64,000 nucleotides of DNA, taken from assembly GCA_030762895.1 (NCBI GenBank), contig CM061062.1, positions 136,693,104 through 136,757,103 of the forward strand, given 5' to 3'. The notes under the pieces are model-generated. The model worked only from the letters and a program-made list of their open reading frames with translations, ran no database searches and was not told the origin of the DNA. This DNA is from Sophora flavescens (taxonomy: Eukaryota; Streptophyta; Magnoliopsida; Fabales; Fabaceae). Within the stretch, counting starts at the first letter, position 1. Each line of letters opens with the position of its first letter. Shown piece by piece: positions 25,901-36,612 of the stretch. A program made the translations under genes and the position numbers.

Positions 25901-26830
25901 TATCGGCTTAATCCAAACAAAATTGTAAGTAAGGTCTTTGTGCCTAGGAAGCAGGCTGACATGCTTTGTGCGCATGTGGACGTGCTAGTGACGATCTTCA
26001 ATGGTCTTGGTGATGGTCAGGATAGGAAGACCACAAATGTCCAGTTGGTGATTCTTCTGGTCGTGGTGTTTCATGCAATACACTGACATCTACTACTAGA
26101 TGCTAGCCGTACCAGGTTATCGAGAGTGTTTCACTATCAGTTATAATTCCACATTTGACTGTTACTATTGATTCGCACAAGATGCCTATATTGGCAGTTG
26201 TGAAACATTGAGCTCTAACCACTCCTTCCGAATGTTCTCTTAAGCTCCGGAGTTCAGCTCAGATCTTCCTTGAGGCTGTGTAGGAATGGGACTATGCAGT
26301 TTCAATCAGTTATCTATATTCTCGAATCTCAACGAATTGACAGCATCTGATGTGTTTTGATAAACTTGTTGTGTGTGGATTTACTGTTAATCATCTGGTT
26401 GTACTATGATATGTATGTTGTCATATGTATGTGAGTCGTATCACTGCATGCCTGCTTTCTGTGTAAGATAAATGGAAATCTCACCTCCTTATTTTTATAT
26501 TGCCTATGTCGGCTGGCTATGGGCCTTCTGTATTATTTTGAGAAGATTGAGACATCAAGATGTCCCTTGGCTGACGCATCGTGGAGATTGAGGTTCGAGC
26601 ATGAGGACGATATGTCGGAGTTTCCAGTGGACATATTCCAGATTATCGATAGTTTGTAGATCATGTTTTTCCTCTTGGAATAGGAAAGGGCTTAGTCCAA
26701 GAGTTACTTTTGTAGTGACTCTAGTAGTGTCTTTTACGACGACGTCGATAGTGGACTCAAATAGAGTTTCCATTAGATTTCGTCAGTTGGGTTTGTAACG
26801 CCCCGATTTCTCTATCTTTCTATAACAGTA

Positions 26831-27215
26831 TAATATCAAAATAAAGATCATTAGGAGTTCATAGAAATTGGTTTCAACTCAAAAGGATTTTTCTACCATT
26901 TTCTAGACATTTTAGAAGTTAAAAGAGTTTTATGAACAACAATGGAAAACATAGATTAAACTCATGAAATAAATGTAAAACTTGAAAGAGAAGAGTATGA
27001 GAGTGTTACCCTTGAAGATAGGAAGAAAATGTATGAAGAACTAGAAGCTTGAAAATAAGTAAAAATATATGTTTTAAGCGATAGAACTTTGAGTAGGAAA
27101 ATGGAGAAGAAGAAAATGAAAGTGAAGTGATGAAGTGTGTATATATAGGGGAAAGAGAGAGAGAATGGCGCAAGGAGAGAGGGAGAGTAATCTTGATGGC
27201 CAAGTTTTGGTTATT
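26831..27215 (-). repeat. Inverted repeat, left arm
   Basis: Reverse complement of 27691-28075, about 97% identical by eye over roughly 385 bp. It includes the TATA box (27140-27147, minus strand) and the leader. The loop is about 475 bp. Transcription through both arms would give a long double-stranded hairpin. Confidence 0.9.
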
Positions 27216-27690
27216 TTTTTAAAAAAACCCAGAGAATGATTTTGGATAGACTAAAATCATTGTCTTGCTCTACCTTACCGTAGAAGGTCACGGTAAAATT
27301 TTCGGTCGAAAATTCCGACGAAAGCCGGTCTGTATTTAAACTGCTGATACAAGTTTACTGACCAGAAAACCTAATTTTGAACCGTGAACGAAACGGTTAG
27401 TGTTTTTGTGATGTTTTGTATGATATTGGAAATTTTCGAAAATTCTTATTCTGGGTCAAAATATAATACTTTACCCGGGCAAAATACGATTGGGAACTTG
27501 AACCGGATACACAATGGAGCAGAGTAGGGAGCACAAAAGTGATGAGGTGACATGTGTGAGTGAGGTGACTTATTAGGGTAATGGCCTAAGTCCCATCCTA
27601 AAAAGTTGTCATGATGACACTTTTTGAATTATAACATATTATATTCTAAAAACCCATTTTTCCCTTTCTTCTCCAACCAAACATGGCCTA

Positions 27691-28075
27691 AGCCAAAACT
27701 TGGCCATCAAGATTACTCTCCCTCTCTCCTTGCGCCACTCTCTCTCTCTTTCCCCTATATATACACACTTCATCACTTCACTTTCATTTTCTTCTTCTCC
27801 ATTTTCCTACTCAAAGTTCTATCACTTAAAACATCTATTTTTACTTATTTTCAAGCTTCAAGTTCTTCATACATTTTCTTCCTAGCTTCAAGGGTAACAC
27901 TCATATTCTTCTCTTTCAAGTTTTACATTTATTTCATGAGTTTAATCTATGTTTTCCATTGTTGTTCATAAAGCTCTTTTAACTTCTAAAATCTCTAGAA
28001 AATGGTAGAAAAATCCTTTTGAGTTGAAAACAATTTTTATGAACTCCTAATGATCTTTATTTTGATATTCTATGA
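27691..28075 (+). repeat. Inverted repeat, right arm
   Basis: Plus-strand arm starting at CCAAAACTTGGCCATCAAG. This orientation matches the other family 2 copy (9950-10330), so it is the original and the left arm is the inverted duplicate. Confidence 0.9.
27756..27763 (+). promoter_or_regulatory. TATA box of family 2 LTR
   Basis: CCCCTATATATACACAC inside the right inverted-repeat arm. The left arm carries the same box on the other strand at 27140-27147, so the LTR has two convergent-or-divergent promoters facing the loop. Confidence 0.6.
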
Positions 28076-28266
28076 GCTTGTATCAAACAAAAATTTTTAC
28101 CTCATTATTCCAATGATGGCCGAACCTATGTGGTTTTGGACCTAGGAAGTTTTGTTTCAACTTTTGTAATATGATCATGAATTTAAACCACTTAGTACCT
28201 TTTGATGCCAAATCTAAGAGCTTTCATCAAACAAAAATTTCCTTCCCTATTTTCCTAGCAAGGCTT

Positions 28267-29627
28267 TGACGCGTTGTCGTGCACGCGTCAAAAAGAAGAG
28301 CGGTTTGTAAAAAGTGTAGTCAGGATGCGACAACTCGGGTATCGTATCACAAGGACTCTCGTAATGTTATTATCACAGAAAATCGGTTTGGGGGGGGGGG
28401 GGGGGGTGGTGGTTTGAAATTGATTAGAAAACAGAATGAAAACAGAGCATAAAAACAGAGTAAATTAAGTGATTATCAAATAAGACAAAGACGATCAATC
28501 TGCTATTCGGTTTCCCACTATCATCGGTTCATGTAACTCCATGCCCTAAGCGGATTCTAATCCCTTTTCGATTGTAGCATCGATTAACAAGCGAAATCGA
28601 CGCTACGGGACATATATTCCTAATTCCCGAATTAAGCAAACGGGGTGAAGCGCTCGTGAATTAAGCAAACACGAATGAACACACGCGAATTAAGCAAACA
28701 CGATTGAGTTTAGGAACATAAAATCATCGAAAATAAATCAACACTAATTCGATACAAACTGAATTAAGCAAACAGAGAATAACGAATAGCATTGAAAGAG
28801 AGAAGAAAATTCAATCGGGAATTACAAGACCTCGAGTGTCGGCGAAAGTCGATTACAGCAGATTAACCTAGGGAGATTAGTTCTCCATCAAAACGCAATA
28901 CAATCAGAGAAATTCAAAAACAAGGATTAGCAAAAAGTGGTCCACTAATCTGGCCTAAACAGCAATTACAGCTTCAGAATCTGTGCACTCTCGCGATGCG
29001 AGTATCCTCTCGCGAGGCGAATATTAAAATGGCGCCAGTTCAAATTTGGGCTATCGCGAGGCGAGATGATACTTCGTGAGGCGAGACTTCAAAATATAGT
29101 TTGTCACAGCCGTGCTGCCTATCACGGCCAGGCCGTGATCACTTCTGACTTTGGCTGCTTATCTGTCATGGCCGTGACCTTCATCACGGCTAGGCCGTGA
29201 TGGTCTCTGTCCTACAGGGTCTTCTCATTACGCCCGTGATGGGCATCACGGGCTGAACGTGATGCTTTCTGACTTCCAGGCTCGCGAGGCGAGACATGGT
29301 TCGCGAGGCGAGGCAGAGAAGATGACATTTCTGGCACAGGCTGGTCTTTATTCTCGCGGGGCTAGTAACCTCTCGCGGGGCGAGTACTTCCAGGATTGCA
29401 ATTTCCACTGTTTCCTTCATTCCCTGGACTCTAAGTTAACCTGAAAACATGAAATAGCCATAAGTGCTTTATTTGACTCAAAACTGGCTAAATTATCCTA
29501 AAACTACTTAAGAGACTCAAAACCTTGCTTGAGGTCAATCAAGTCTAATTTGGGCGAAAACGAGATATAATTGGCACAAAACCACGGTCATACTAGTCAT
29601 AAAACTAGATGAGCCAGAGGCTTATCA
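28267..29627 (-). mobile_element. 3' LTR of element M
   Basis: About 1.36 kb. It starts on the minus strand with TGATAAGCCTCTGGC at 29627 and ends at 28267. Its palindrome array (28991-29384) is more complete than in the 5' LTR. It has a 17-G run at 28390-28406. High similarity between the two LTRs suggests a fairly recent insertion. Confidence 0.9.
28991..29384 (-). promoter_or_regulatory. Array of seven palindrome pairs, two core types
   Basis: Pairs of TCGCGAGGCGAG-type sites start at 28991/29010, 29054/29074, 29282/29301 and 29354/29373. Between the second and third lie three pairs of the other type: a 14-bp dyad then a 19-bp dyad, at 29103/29121, 29165/29183 and 29227/29245, exactly 62 bp apart. 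Sites within a pair are centred about 19-20.5 bp apart in both types. On the coding (minus) strand the array precedes the TATA-equivalent position. Confidence 0.85.
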
Positions 29628-31094
29628 AAATACCCCAAACTTGAACTTTGCTTGTCCCGAAGCAAACTAAAACTCAAAAATACTCAAGACTTGGCAAGCT
29701 TAAAGGATTTCAATCAATTCCGTACAAATTTCAAGCAATTCATCAAAAGAATTTCCCTTCAATGTTCCCCCCTTTTCAACAATGTAATCCCCACAATCAT
29801 ATATTCTGAACATTTGAGAATTTCATCATTCAAACAATTATTAATCTAAGCAAGGGATCCAAGTAACACACAAAAGGGAGATCACCAATTTCAAACAATT
29901 GCCTTCCTCACAAGGGCATTTTATATTTCACTCATTCGCTCAATTTGTCTAGGCTATCAACATTTTCACTCAATTCACATTTTAAGAGCACTTACCATGA
30001 ATTTGATTTTCATCTCAAACAAGGTTCCCACGAAAACATGCATGCAACATCAAAAGGTCTTTTAAAGGTTGTAATGGGGCCTGGCTAGGGGTAGGATATT
30101 CAAAGGTACTAGGCTTAAGTCCCTAGGAACTAAGAGAGCATGAGCATTTGACACGTTGAATTTCCACTCAAATTCCTTTTTCCATTTTTTTTCTTTATGC
30201 TTTTGGGAGACTACAACCTTTCTCTTCTAATATCCTTTTTTGACATTTTTGTTCTTTTTTTTTCTTTGCCCTTTGGCTCCAACCTTTATTTTTTTTTCTT
30301 TTTCTCAATCCCAAACAACACATCATATCCTTGTAGCCACCCCAAACTTAGTTTCTTGCAACCATTCTCTTGCTAAGCTTCCATGCTCTCCTAATCCTGA
30401 GATCGGGTTCACATGGTCTTTCCAGATTTTGGCTTATAATATAGGGTAATCAAGAAACAATAGGCTAATTAGGCTCAATGGGGCTAACTAGGGAACATGC
30501 ATTAGGGATGGTTCAATTTAGGCCAAGTAGCTAATTCAAATAAAATCTGCCTAAATCATCTTATGCAATCACATAAACATGCAAACCAAGAAGATACTCA
30601 AGCAAAATCGGGAAAGTGCAGCTCAAAAGTGATTCACACAGTTAAAAAAAACATGTTGGAGGCTCAAATCCTCACCCGGACAATTTTGCAAATTGTTTGA
30701 CCGAGATACAATCCCTAGTGTGTGCACCCTATCACCCCAAACTTATCATAAATCATGCAATCATAATGAAATATCTCAAAGTTCAATTTTCAATTTTTCA
30801 CATGGGGATCAATTTTCAAATTTCAAGACCTACGGGGGAAATCATCAACAATCAACAATATCATGCAATCAATCTATGCAAAATCAACAAAACCCAATCA
30901 AGCTTGCCGACATAACACTCACACACATGCTCTTGAGCTTCTCACATTATTCAAGAGCAAAAGAAAACAACACAAAAAACACAAAACAGAACATAACAAA
31001 TGTTTCCCTCCCCCACACTTAAAACATGCATCGTCCTCAATGAAACAACATAAATATAAAATCAGAGTGAGGGAAAGGAAAGGGTGCTCCCTGA
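29628..31094 (-). other. 3' untranslated region of element M
   Basis: About 1.47 kb between the pol stop and the 3' LTR with no credible gene, in particular no env-like ORF. It is homologous to the 3' region of element B (49021-51831): both have a CCTCAATGAAA / TTTCATTGAGG block and a CCCCACACTTAAA / TTTAAGTGTGGGG block just after pol. The minus-strand end reads AAGTTTGGGGTATTT, the polypurine tract at 29628-29642. Confidence 0.75.
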
Positions 31095-33488
31095 TCAAGT
31101 TGCAGTGTAGGTGGGCTCTCCTAAGGACAGCTCCTCAACAGTAGCATCCTCAGGCACCGAGCTCTCATGGAATAGCTTCAGCCGCTGCCCGTTAACCTTG
31201 AAGGCCTTGTTGCTACCTGCACTTTTAATCTCGACTGCACCATGAGGAAAAACATTAGTAAAAACAAATGGGCCAATCCACTTGGATCGAAGTTTCCCAG
31301 CCATCACTTTCAGGCGAGAGTTAAATAGTAAGACCTGTTGGCCCACAGAGAATTCCTTCCTAGAAATCATCCTATCATGGAAATGCTTGGTATTCTCCTT
31401 ATAAATCCGAGAGCTTTCATAGGCTTCTAGCCTAAGCTCTTCAAGCTGCTGTAATTGGAGTTTTCTTTCAATGCCAGCTTTTTGCATTTCCAAATTACAG
31501 CACTTGACTGCCCAATAAGCATGGTGCTCAACTTCCACAGGGAGATGACATGCCTTACCGAACACAAGCCTAAAGGGGGACATCCCTATTGGTGTCTTGA
31601 AAGCGGTCCTCTGAGCCCAAAGTGCGTCTTCTAGACGGCGGCTCCAGTCCTTCCTATTCGGCTGCACCACTTTCTCTAGGATCTGTTTGATCTCTCTGTT
31701 GGAGATCTCAGTCTGGCCATTGGTCTGGGGATGATAAGCAGTGGAGACCCTGTGCACAACCCCATACTTCCGGAGTAGAGCTTCCATGGTGCGGTTGCAG
31801 AAGTGAGTGCCCTGGTCACTTATGATGGCACGAGGTATGCCGAACCTGCAAAAAATATTGGACCTAACAAAATTTGCAACAACTTTAGAATCGTTAGTCC
31901 TAGTGGGGATAGCTTCCACCCATTTTGAAACATAGTCAACAGCCAAAAGAATGTAGAGAAAGCCAAAAGATGCAGGGAAATGACCCATAAAGTCGATTCC
32001 CCACACATCAAACACCTCACAGAAGAGCATCGGTTGCTGAGGCATCTCACTCTTGCGAGTGATGGCTGTACCTGTTGTTTGACACTCCTTACAAGTCCGG
32101 TAAACCTCATAAGCATCTCTAAAAATGGTGGGCCAGTAAAAACCAGAATCTAGGACTTTTCTTGCAGTCCTCTGTGGCCCAAAATGTCCCCCTACTTGAG
32201 AGGCATGAGAAAAGTGCAAAATAGACTCAATCTCATAGTCGGGGACACATCTCCTAATCACCTGATCACTGCAAAATTTCCAAAGAAATGGATCATTCCA
32301 AACATAGTACTTGGCATCACTCTTTAGTTTGTGGATTTGTGACCGAGTTGCTCTTGTCGGAAAGACACCAGCAACTAGGTAATTCACAATGTCGGCAAAC
32401 CAAGGAGTTACGCCATGTAGCTGTAAAAGCTGCTCATCAGGAAAGTCATCCTGAATGGGGGAAGGATCCTCATCCCTCTCTATCCTACTCAAGTGATCAA
32501 CCACTAAATTTTCCGCTCTGCTCTTGTCCTTTATCTCTACATTAAACTCTTGGAGCAACAACATCCACCGAATCAACCTCGGCTTTGCTTCTGGCTTCTT
32601 CAACAAGTACTTCAGAGCTGCATGGTCAGTGAAAACAATAACCTTGGAACCTAGCAAATATGATCTAAATTTATCAAGAGCAAAAACAACAGCTAGAAGT
32701 TCCTTTTCAGTGGTGGTGTAATTAGATTGTGCAACATCTAAAGTCCTAGAAGCATAATAAATGACATGTGCAGCCTTGCCAACCCTTTGTGCCAGGACCG
32801 CCCCCACAGCATAGTTCGAAGCATCACGCATGAGCTCAAAAGAGAGGGTCCAGTCAGGGGACTGGATAATGGGGGTAGAGGTCAATGCCTTTTTCAAGAA
32901 GTCGAACGCCTTCTTGCAGTTATCATCAAAGCTGAATATGGCATCATTCTTCAGCAAGTTTGACAGAGGAAGAGCTATCTTGCTGAAGTCCTTTATGAAA
33001 CGCCGGTAGAAACCTGCATGACCAAGAAAAGAACGAATCTCGCGAACGCAAGATGGGTAAGGCAGTGTAGAAATTACATCAATCTTAGCAGGATCTACTG
33101 AAATACCCTCTTTAGAGATAATATGCTCCAACACAATCCCCTGTTCAACCATAAAATGACACTTTTCATAGTTCAAAACAAGGTCAGTTTCAATACATCT
33201 TTCTAAAACCAAATTCAGACTATGCAAGCATGCATCAAATGAGGAACCATATACATTGAAATCATCCATGAACACTTCCATGCAATTTTCAATAAATTCA
33301 TTAAAAATGCTAATCATGCATCTCTGGAAAGTGCCAGGAGCATTGCAAAGGCCAAATGGCATCCTTCTGTAGGCAAACGTGCCGAAGGGGCACATGAAAG
33401 TGGTCTTTTCCTGATCCTCTGGTGCAATGTGGATCTGGAAGTATCCAAAAAAGTCATCAAGAAAACAGTAGTGGGATTTACCAGCCAT
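31095..33488 (-). pseudogene. Athila-like pol: RT, RNase H, integrase (797-codon open frame)
   Basis: The longest open frame in the window. It begins inside the RT at a methionine just after an in-frame stop, so it is not a natural start. RT: PFGLCNAP at residues 44-51 and catalytic FMDD at 73-76. RNase H acidic residues fall near D222, E261 and D288 (FTDHA). Integrase: HHCC zinc finger about 425-469, then D499, D558 and E594 of the DDE core, and a C-terminal domain through GPF at about 740. In the family the product copies element RNA and integrates the cDNA. Two usually conserved spots are altered: the RT motif normally near LDGYSGY reads LDDFFGY, and RNase H CDASD reads RDASN. Confidence 0.9.
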
Positions 33489-33561
33489 TCATTCGAGCAT
33501 CTGATCGATGAACGGCAGAGGAAAGTGATCCTTTTGAGTGGCCTGGTTCAACCTCCTATAA

Positions 33562-33852
33562 TCAATAGACTCTCCAGCTATTATGGACTCTAGTGGGGAC
33601 GAGTTCATCATTTTCATTTTTTACCACTGTGAGCCCAGATTTCTTGGGTACAACTTGCACTGGGCTCACCCAAGTACTATCAGAGATGGGGTATATGATA
33701 CCTGCATGCAGGAGTTTTGTCACCTCCTTCTTTACAACATCCAGAATCAATGGATTTAGCCGCCTTTGCGGCTGCCTAACTGGTTTAGCCCCATCCTCCA
33801 ATAGAATCCTATGCATACATCTAGAGGGGCTAATTCCTGGGATGTCAGCCAA
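33562..33852 (-). pseudogene. N-terminal RT fragment of element M
   Basis: A 96-codon piece with the protease-RT linker (CMHRILLEDG), the QRRLNP block and the WVSPVQVVPKKSG block typical of the start of gypsy RT. It follows an in-frame TAG at 33856-33858 and is ended by a frameshift near 33545-33560, apparently a 2-base loss. A TGA at 33489-33491 then separates it from the long pol frame. These breaks split the RT fingers from the catalytic palm. Confidence 0.85.
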
Positions 33853-33855
33853 GGT

Positions 33856-35217
33856 CTAACCAATCGCCTTCTGGTGCCTCTTCAAAACCTCCAAGAGTTT
33901 AGCTTCCTGGTCAGAGTCAAGGTTGGAGGAAATAATAACTGGAAGTTTTTCATTCCTCTCCAAATAAGCATACTTCAGATTCCCAGGAAGTGGCTTAAGC
34001 TCTAGGGAGGGTGGCTGCTCAACAGATGGTATGTTTGGGGCAGCCGGACTGTCAAGAACTTCAGCTGAACGGACAGCTTCACTTACACTATCACCCTGCA
34101 AAGTAGAATCAATCTCAGCACAAACATCACAAGGGTTAGTGTTAGTACAGTCAGTACATGAATAAACATCATTAAAACCAGAAATAGATGGAAAATCAGC
34201 AACCAAGTCATCATAGGTGTCATCAACAATTTCAGAGAGCAACTCTATTTGGAAAACAGAGTGCTCTTCCAATGGATGCTTCATAGCATCGAAAATGTTG
34301 AACCTTGCAATAATGTCACTGAACTCCATGGACATGGTTCCATCATCAACATCAATCTTTGTCTTTGCCGTCTTCATGAACCGTCTGCCCAGGATGATTG
34401 GTGATCTGCTTGAATTTGTTTCCCCTGCCATGTCCAGGATGTAAAAGTCAGCAGGGAAAATCAAATCATTAACTTGTACCATCACATCTTCTACCACTCC
34501 CATGGGGCGAGCATTGGTCCTGTTGGCCAACTGGATAGTGAGACCCGTATGTTGCAAGGGACCCAGATCAAGATTGTTGAAGACAAAGGTGGGCATGACA
34601 TTGATGGAGGCTCCCAAATCCAACATGCAATTATCGAATTTGCTGTTCCCAATGGTGCATGGGATGGCAAAAGTTCCCGGATACTTGCACTTCTGTGGTA
34701 GTGCCTGAGTGAGGGCTGAAACTGTAACCTTCTCGGGAGAAAGTTTAGGTTGAATGAGGGCTGAAACATTTCGCCCCAAATCGACTCTCTCATTACCCTT
34801 CAACCTCCTCTTGTGTGTGCACAAATCCTTCAGAAACTTTGCATACTTCGGAACTTGCTTAATCACATCCAGAAGAGGAATGTTTACTGCCACCTTTCTG
34901 AACACATCTAGAATCTCCCTCTCCTTATCTTCCCCATCAATCTTCTTATTTTTCTGCACTCTTTGCGGAAAGGGGAATGGTGGAACATATACTCTCTCAG
35001 CTTCAACAACAACAGAAGGCTCATGAGTTACCTCAACAGTTTCTTCATTTTTTTCAGGGGCTGCCTCTACAACTTTCCAGGATCTCAAAGAAATGGCACT
35101 CACATTAGGATTGGGGGCATTGGGATTCACCACTGTCTGTGCAGGTAGTTGGTTCGATCCCTGAGCTTGCTGGATGGCATTCAACGAAGTGGAGAACTGT
35201 CCAATCTGTGTCTGCAA
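33856..35217 (-). pseudogene. Gag C-terminus and aspartic protease of element M
   Basis: A 453-codon open frame. The first ~150 residues are the variable gag tail. The protease active site reads LDLGAS (residues 199-204), the form usual in this lineage, and ILGRRF lies at 275-280. The tail carries acidic linker sequence leading to RT. It is cut off from gag by stops at 35464-35466 and 35239-35241 and from RT by TAG at 33856-33858. The first and last of these stops fall where related proteins usually have tryptophan. Confidence 0.85.
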
Positions 35218-35463
35218 ATTGTGAATGCTAGCATCCGTTCATTCTTTGAACCGTACTGCGAGGCTCGAAATCTGTCCAACTTGTTGTTGAAACTGGAGAT
35301 TTTGTGCAGCCATTTGTGCAGTCATTTGTGTAGTCATTTGCTTGAACAGGTCCTCTAGTGAAGGTCCAGAAGGTGCAGGGGTGGTCACTTGAGGAGGATT
35401 CTGTGGTGGTGCCATCAATTGTTGTTGTGATGAATTCCCATACCGAAGGTTTGGATGATTCCT

Positions 35464-36510
35464 CTAGTTGGGGTGGTACTTATTTGTGGAGAGGTCAGGA
35501 ATGCTATACCGGTTCTGATTGTTGCCTTGATTGTAGAGATTAGCTGCATAAGCTTGAGGCAAATCAGTGATCGACTCATCCTTCAGAATAGGGCATGCAT
35601 CGGTCAGGTGCTCAGGAGAGCTACACATGCCACACAACCTTGCCGGTTGAACCTTATCCATTGCCAACTGCTTCACCAAAGAAGTGAGCTCATCAATTCT
35701 GGTTTCAAGGGCCTTGCTGGAAGAAGAACCTTGGATCTCATTTACACTCCTTGTCTCGACAGAGTTGCTTCTAGTTGTGAACTGCTGGGAGTTTAATGAC
35801 ATATTTTCAATCAATTGCTTGGCAGCAGCTGGAGTTTTATCAACGAGTGCTCCCCCACTAGCGGCATCCAAAATATTTCTGTCCATTGGGAGCAATCCCT
35901 CATAAAAATACTGAATAAGGAGCTGCTCAGAAATCTGGTGTTGAGGGCAGCTAGATACCAACTTCTTGAATCTCTCCCAGTACTCAGCCAATGACTCATT
36001 GCTTTGTCTGATAACACATATCTCCTTTCTGATGGATGCAGCTCTGGAGGCAGGAAAGTATCTTTCTATGAAAACCTTCTTCAGATCATTCCAAGTTGTA
36101 ACAGAATTTGGCTCCAAATAGTACAGCCAATCCTTTGCAGCCCCTTCAAGTGAGAATGGGAAGGCTCGTAATTTGATATGGTCTTTAGTTATGCCTTCCG
36201 GTCTCAAGGGTGTAGAGAAGACAACCTGGAATTCCTTCAAATGCTTATGTGGATCCTCACCTGCATGACCACTAAATCTTCGTAACAAGTGTATTAAACC
36301 AGATTTAAGTTCAAAAGGAGCAATCACACCAGCATACTCAATACACAACCCATTATAATTAACATCAGGGGCAGCAAGCTGTCTTAATGTTCTTTGATCA
36401 GCCATGTTATTAGAAACAGGTGCAGAATTAGAATTACTACTAGTGCGAGCCCGAATTGCTCTACGGCGTGTGTGCAGTGTTCTTTCAATTTCAGGATCAA
36501 AATCACACAA
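35464..36510 (-). pseudogene. Gag of element M, N-terminal 348 residues
   Basis: Starts at ATG 36510, about 80 bases after the primer-binding site, which supports the start. The retrotransposon gag capsid domain spans about residues 65-245, with FPFSLEGAAKDWL near 117-129 and the ERYFP block at 149-153. A CCHC knuckle (C293, C296, H301, C306) follows. The frame ends in TAG just after KYHPN, where gag relatives read on. The product would form the virus-like particle and bind element RNA. Confidence 0.9.
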
Positions 36511-36591
36511 GTCAGAACAAGTAGACCTAGTAGCCAGACTAATTCAGCAGAAAAACAGAAAAACGAAAAATGCAAAAACAACAAACAAGAG

Positions 36592-36609
36592 TCCCCGGCA
36601 ACAGCGCCA
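36592..36609 (-). other. tRNA-Asp primer-binding site of M
   Basis: The minus strand reads TGGCGCTGTTGCCGGGGA directly after the 5' LTR. It differs by one base from the complement of the plant tRNA-Asp(GUC) 3' end, the usual primer of Athila elements. Confidence 0.85.
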
Positions 36610-36612
36610 ATT

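Larger units (their letters stand above)
21870..26793 (+). mobile_element. Family 3 3' LTR (3'-truncated)
   Basis: Starts with TGTAACACCCTATTTTCTCG right after the polypurine tract and is collinear with 15299-19550 from about 22196. It is cut at 26793, where another LTR start (TGTAACGCCCCGATTTCTC) begins. The segment 24570-24900 is extra relative to the 5' LTR. The start resembles that of family 2 (26794), so the two families are related. Confidence 0.8.
26794..28266 (+). mobile_element. Family 2 LTR, first part, with internal inversion
   Basis: Begins TGTAACGCCCCGATTTCTC, inserted into the family 3 LTR. After about 36 bp it holds an inverted copy (26831-27215) of its own segment 27691-28075. 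The normal U3 resumes at about 27216 (compare 9480 and 21915), followed by the TATA region and leader. At 28266 it is interrupted by Athila-like element M and continues at 37951. Confidence 0.75.

Noticed and set aside
27006..27885. Two nearly identical small ORFs (MAIKITLPLSL...) on opposite strands
   Set aside because: They are the two arms of the inverted repeat read across the promoter leader, not conserved proteins.
29628..31094. Env-like ORF downstream of pol in the Athila-like element
   Set aside because: No long frame or transmembrane-rich product on the element's strand; the region is untranslated.
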